Source: Flavobacteriaceae bacterium UBA5544 (GTDB lineage: Bacteria; Bacteroidota; Bacteroidia; Flavobacteriales; Flavobacteriaceae). Taken from it: a DNA stretch of 33,539 nt. A program made the translations under genes and the position numbers. The stretch lies in contig DINI01000004.1 of assembly GCA_002426755.1 (NCBI GenBank), positions 35,441-68,979 of the forward strand. The letters run 5' to 3'. The notes under the pieces are model-generated. The model saw nothing but the letters and a program-made list of their open reading frames with translations. It did no database searches and was not told where the DNA came from. Below, piece after piece: positions 31,443-33,539 of the stretch (positions within the stretch are counted from its first letter, which is position 1; each line of letters starts with the position of its first letter).

Positions 31443-31470
31443 TATACTACCTATTTTTTATTTTGAACAA

Positions 31471-31561
31471 GGGCGTTAAACGCCCCAAACACTAATACGA
31501 AGGTAAATATAGTAAAAAATTACTCTCGTTTTACAAACAAGGGTAAGAATTGCCCTTGTTT
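31471..31561 (-). promoter_or_regulatory. Inverted repeats upstream of the Fic gene
   Basis: GGGCGTT-A-AACGCCC (31471-31485) and AAACAAGGG/CCCTTGTTT (31535-31543 with 31553-31561, spacer nine). The sequence ACAAGGG occurs in both. A weak -7 candidate (TATATTTA, minus strand near 31507-31514) lies between them. They suggest repressor sites for the Fic promoter. Confidence 0.45.
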
Positions 31562-31705
31562 TAAATACATGGGCAAAACTTACTTTCGTTTCTAAAATTT
31601 GGTTTACCCAAACAGCAATTAAGTTTTGGCAACTTTTGAGTTTTTTGCCAAAGTTTAATTTGGTGTTTTTGCATAGATTTGTCGGTGTAGAGGCGGCGTT
31701 GTCTT

Positions 31706-32422
31706 TTATTTTCGTTTATCAACACTTTCTTTATCAAACGCAATCAAATTAAAAAGTTGGCGCATTCTGGAACGCACACGATTGCCATATCTTTCTTCTA
31801 ATTCCTGTGCGTTTAAGTTTGAAGTAGCGTGTGTTCTAATTTTTCGATTTAAGAATAAATCGTAACGCGATAAGAGGATTTCACCCATAACATTGCAATC
31901 TTTTCCAAAATGTCTTCCGGTTGTTTCCACTCCTAAATCGTCGAAGCAGTAATAATTGTTGTTGCCGTATTCTTCTATTGTTTTATAGCCTTGGTTGTTG
32001 AATGAAAATGTGATATTTCTGGCCGGGATTACTTCGTAGGGTTTTTGATGTGGGACAATGTGGTGTAGTAGTTTCATAAGGCTGGTTTTTCCACAGCCAA
32101 CTGGACCGGATAATAGAATTCCTTTGTTGGGGTCGATGTTGAATTTTGAGCAATACTCATAATCTTTGATGAAGTAGATACACAGCTTAAACAATATAAC
32201 CTCATCTTCTTCATAGATTTTGAAGTTCTTTCCGAAGAGCATCTTTCCTTTGTGGTCGAGATAGATTAGCATTTTTTGGAAGTCGTATTGAATGGTGTCG
32301 CCGTGCAATGTGCCGAGGTGGTATTCTACTCCTTTTTCGATTATGATGTGTGGATTGCTGTGCATGCTTCTATAGATCAGACCTTTCGTCAAGCCTTGCT
32401 TGCTACCTTCACCATAAAGCAA
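31706..32422 (-). CDS. DnaC/IstB-like AAA+ ATPase of a mobile element
   Basis: A 238-residue ATPase: Walker A GPVGCGKTS (residues 106-114), Walker B YYCFDDLG (about 157-164), sensor region HATSNLNAQE and the arginine finger region RVRSRMRQLF. It resembles ATPases that load helicases or assist transposition and that recur beside HTH genes in Flavobacteria elements. The reported start is a TTG at 32422; an ATG at 32365 (MHSNPHIII) is an alternative. The N-terminus lies just downstream of a dispersed hairpin repeat (32471-32499), which may have displaced the original start. Confidence 0.75.
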   Translation of the reverse strand: MLYGEGSKQGLTKGLIYRSMHSNPHIIIEKGVEYHLGTLHGDTIQYDFQKMLIYLDHKGKMLFGKNFKIYEEDEVILFKLCIYFIKDYEYCSKFNIDPNKGILLSGPVGCGKTSLMKLLHHIVPHQKPYEVIPARNITFSFNNQGYKTIEEYGNNNYYCFDDLGVETTGRHFGKDCNVMGEILLSRYDLFLNRKIRTHATSNLNAQELEERYGNRVRSRMRQLFNLIAFDKESVDKRK

Positions 32423-32470
32423 TGCTTTATAGCTAGGTAATGCTCAAGGTGACAGTTAGTTTTTATTCAT

Positions 32471-32499
32471 GAGATTGCTTCACTCCGTTCGCAATGACG
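32471..32499. repeat. Dispersed REP-like hairpin, copy A
   Basis: GAGATTGCTTCACTCCGTTC followed by GCAATGACG; ATTGC pairs with GCAAT. Copy B at 33071-33099 differs at a few loop positions. This kind of hairpin recurs in many bacterial genomes. Confidence 0.75.
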
Positions 32500-32500
32500 A

Positions 32501-33065
32501 TTAGAGTGGTTCGTTGTAATTTTTGTTTTTGGTTGTGTGGAGATTCCCGCCTTCGCGGGAACAAGGGTTGTCCGTATTTGGGGAAGTTGTGGATTGTTTA
32601 TTTTCGTTTTCAAAATCTTCAACATTTGAATTTTTTAAAATTTCCCGTTTATTAATGTTTTTACTGTTTTCTAATGTTTGTATATGTTTATATATAGGTA
32701 CCAATGCTTGTCCACTGCTTGTCTCGATTTTGGGATGGTAGTTGACTTCAACTTGTCCAGAGATTGTCTCGAATTTGAGCATCTTTATTTTACTGCCTTT
32801 GAATGGATTGTGCGACGGGAAATACACGATGTAATTCCAATGGCTTAATTCTTTGATACACCTATGATAGGTCGATTTTGAGCCTATTTTGGAGTATTCC
32901 ATAACTTCTTCTCGGTTCACAAAAAATACTTCTGTAAACCGATTGCTATTCCATAGTTGGAAGAGTGCGACATACAGACTTATGTGGGTTGGGTTTAGTC
33001 TGTTGTCTTTTGAGAACTGGTGGAATACTCCGTTGAGGTGTTTTTATGTAGTTTATGGATTTCAT
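32501..33065 (-). pseudogene. Replication/regulatory gene of a mobile element, broken by a one-base insertion
   Basis: From ATG 33065 the frame reads MKSINYIK and is then lost; from the run of five T (33041-33045) onward another frame reads HLNGVFHQFSKDNRLNPTHI, SLYVALFQLWNSNRF and joins without gap to the open frame starting at the GTG of 32920 (VNREEVMEYSKIGSKSTYHR). The two pieces together form the continuous pattern MKSINYIKHLNGVF...NREEVM of a protein that accompanies ATPase and HTH genes in Flavobacteria elements, so one extra A (minus strand) has broken it, or the base is a sequencing error. The C-terminal 20 residues are encoded by the hairpin repeats (NPCSREGGN), another sign of decay. 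Confidence 0.7.
32541..32561. repeat. Dispersed hairpin repeat, copy C
   Basis: AGATTCCCGCCTTCGCGGGA with TTCCCGC (32544-32550) pairing GCGGGAA (32555-32561). A well-known type of short dispersed repeat; it lies inside the 3' end of the frameshifted gene. Confidence 0.8.
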
Positions 33066-33070
33066 TGAAC

Positions 33071-33099
33071 AGATTGCTTCGCTTTGCTCGCAATGACAC
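33071..33099. repeat. Dispersed REP-like hairpin, copy B
   Basis: AGATTGCTTCGCTTTGCTCG followed by CAATGACAC; same core as copy A. It fills the gap between the frameshifted gene and the HTH gene, whose stop codon starts at 33101 on the minus strand and touches the repeat. Confidence 0.75.
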
Positions 33100-33377
33100 T
33101 AAAATTTGTTGTGGATGCGGTTATCGTTAAGGATTTTTTGAATTTCGTCGTGGTCGTAGTAGATGACGCCACCTATTTTGGTGTAGGGTAATGTGCCATT
33201 GATGCGGAGGTTTTGCAATGTGCCTGGGGAGATGTCCAACAAGTCTCGGACTTCAGGGGATTTGAGCCACTTTTTGGTAAGTTTTCCGGATTGGTGATTG
33301 ATAAGAGTTTTGATGTCTTCCAATAGTTCCATTTTGAATTCTCGTAGGTCTTCAGTTGTGATGATGTTTGCTGCCAT
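33099..33377 (-). CDS. Excisionase-like HTH (MerR/helix-turn-helix 17 type) protein
   Basis: A 92-residue protein with a polar N-terminal helix (TTEDLREFKMELLEDIKTLI) and a C-terminal HTH of excisionase type: WLKSPEVRDLLDISPGTLQN, then LRINGTLPYTKIGGVIYYDH. Such proteins control excision or transcription in Bacteroidota integrative elements and are the first gene of a trio with the frameshifted gene and the ATPase. No integrase is visible in the window; I expect it further right. Confidence 0.85.
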   Translation of the reverse strand: MAANIITTEDLREFKMELLEDIKTLINHQSGKLTKKWLKSPEVRDLLDISPGTLQNLRINGTLPYTKIGGVIYYDHDEIQKILNDNRIHNKF

Positions 33378-33436
33378 TTTTAAATTTTGATTTTGTTAGG
33401 ATTTTAAAGAATGTCTTATCACTGATTTTTGAATCT

Positions 33437-33472
33437 GCCGGAAAGTGACCCCGCAAGGCGGGGACTTTCGGC
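33437..33472. repeat. Strong bulged hairpin
   Basis: GCC-GAAAGT-CCCCGC on the left (33437-33454, with bulges) pairs with GCGGGG-ACTTTC-GGC on the right (33458-33472), 15 base pairs, loop of three. Another dispersed-type hairpin, upstream of the HTH gene. Confidence 0.7.
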
Positions 33473-33488
33473 TGCTATTAATCACACC

Positions 33489-33504
33489 AAATGCAGATGC
33501 ATTT
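33489..33504. repeat. Short perfect palindrome
   Basis: AAATGCA-GA-TGCATTT, seven-base arms, 112 bases upstream of the HTH gene start. Could be an operator; the window ends 35 bases later. Confidence 0.35.
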
Positions 33505-33539
33505 GCAGGATATTTTGCCCCTTGTTATTTGAATTCATC

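Noticed and set aside
31561..31743. A 60-residue Lys-rich minus-strand ORF downstream of the ATPase gene
   Set aside because: It overlaps the ATPase 3' end in another frame, lacks any domain pattern and runs through the Fic promoter repeats.
22631..33539. A complete prophage
   Set aside because: No terminase, portal, capsid or tail genes are visible; only a small phage-like cassette is present.

Overview
The window looks like chromosomal DNA from a marine-type member of the Flavobacteriaceae (Bacteroidota). Reasons: AT-rich coding DNA, few Shine-Dalgarno sites, several copies of the Bacteroidota -7 promoter box TAnnTTTG, lipoproteins of Bacteroidota style, a type IX secretion C-terminal sorting domain, and families typical of the group (GIN-domain proteins, DUF6327, DUF5675). 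The genus cannot be fixed from the sequence alone.

Positions 1 to about 22.6 kb look like ordinary chromosome. In order: the tail of an NTF2-like protein; two exported GIN-domain proteins; an M2 dipeptidyl carboxypeptidase lipoprotein; thioredoxin reductase (trxB) convergent to it across a shared terminator; an ArsC-fold protein without cysteine; two tiny membrane proteins; an SRAP/HMCES-family protein that has lost its catalytic residues; a tandem pair of AraC-type regulators; an envelope-stress-like operon (YtxH, holin-like, DUF6327); an aldehyde dehydrogenase; a small lipoprotein; an FKBP/SlyD-type isomerase; a LytS/LytR-type two-component pair; and a run of exported proteins led by a 25-unit repeat protein with a self-cleaving S74 chaperone domain and followed by a T9SS cargo protein.

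At about 22.63 kb there is what looks like the orphan 3' end of a tRNA gene on the minus strand, followed by its terminator. I read this as the left attachment site of an integrated element that runs to the right past the window end. Inside it are a small HTH protein, a four-gene phage-like cassette (including DUF5675 and two small membrane proteins), about 1.6 kb of GC-richer DNA rich in inverted repeats with only short ORFs, a defence-type cargo block, and at the right edge an HTH (excisionase-like), a frameshifted replication/regulatory gene and a DnaC-like ATPase, decorated with short dispersed hairpin repeats.

The most interesting part is the cargo block at 26.4-31.4 kb: a HigA-type HTH fused to an IrrE metallopeptidase, a compact ubiquitin-like conjugation operon (triple ubiquitin-like protein, E1-like ThiF enzyme with an N-terminal extra domain, and a zinc-ligand-bearing DUF6527 protein), and a Fic-family protein. 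The ubiquitin operon and the HTH-metallopeptidase gene each have a GTTA..AA/TTGATAAC palindrome upstream, which suggests a shared regulator, and between them lies an unannotated 35-residue ORF with its own terminator. The operon has no separate E2 or JAB gene and the ubiquitin-like protein has no terminal diglycine, so it is a reduced or divergent form of the known bacterial ubiquitin-like systems.
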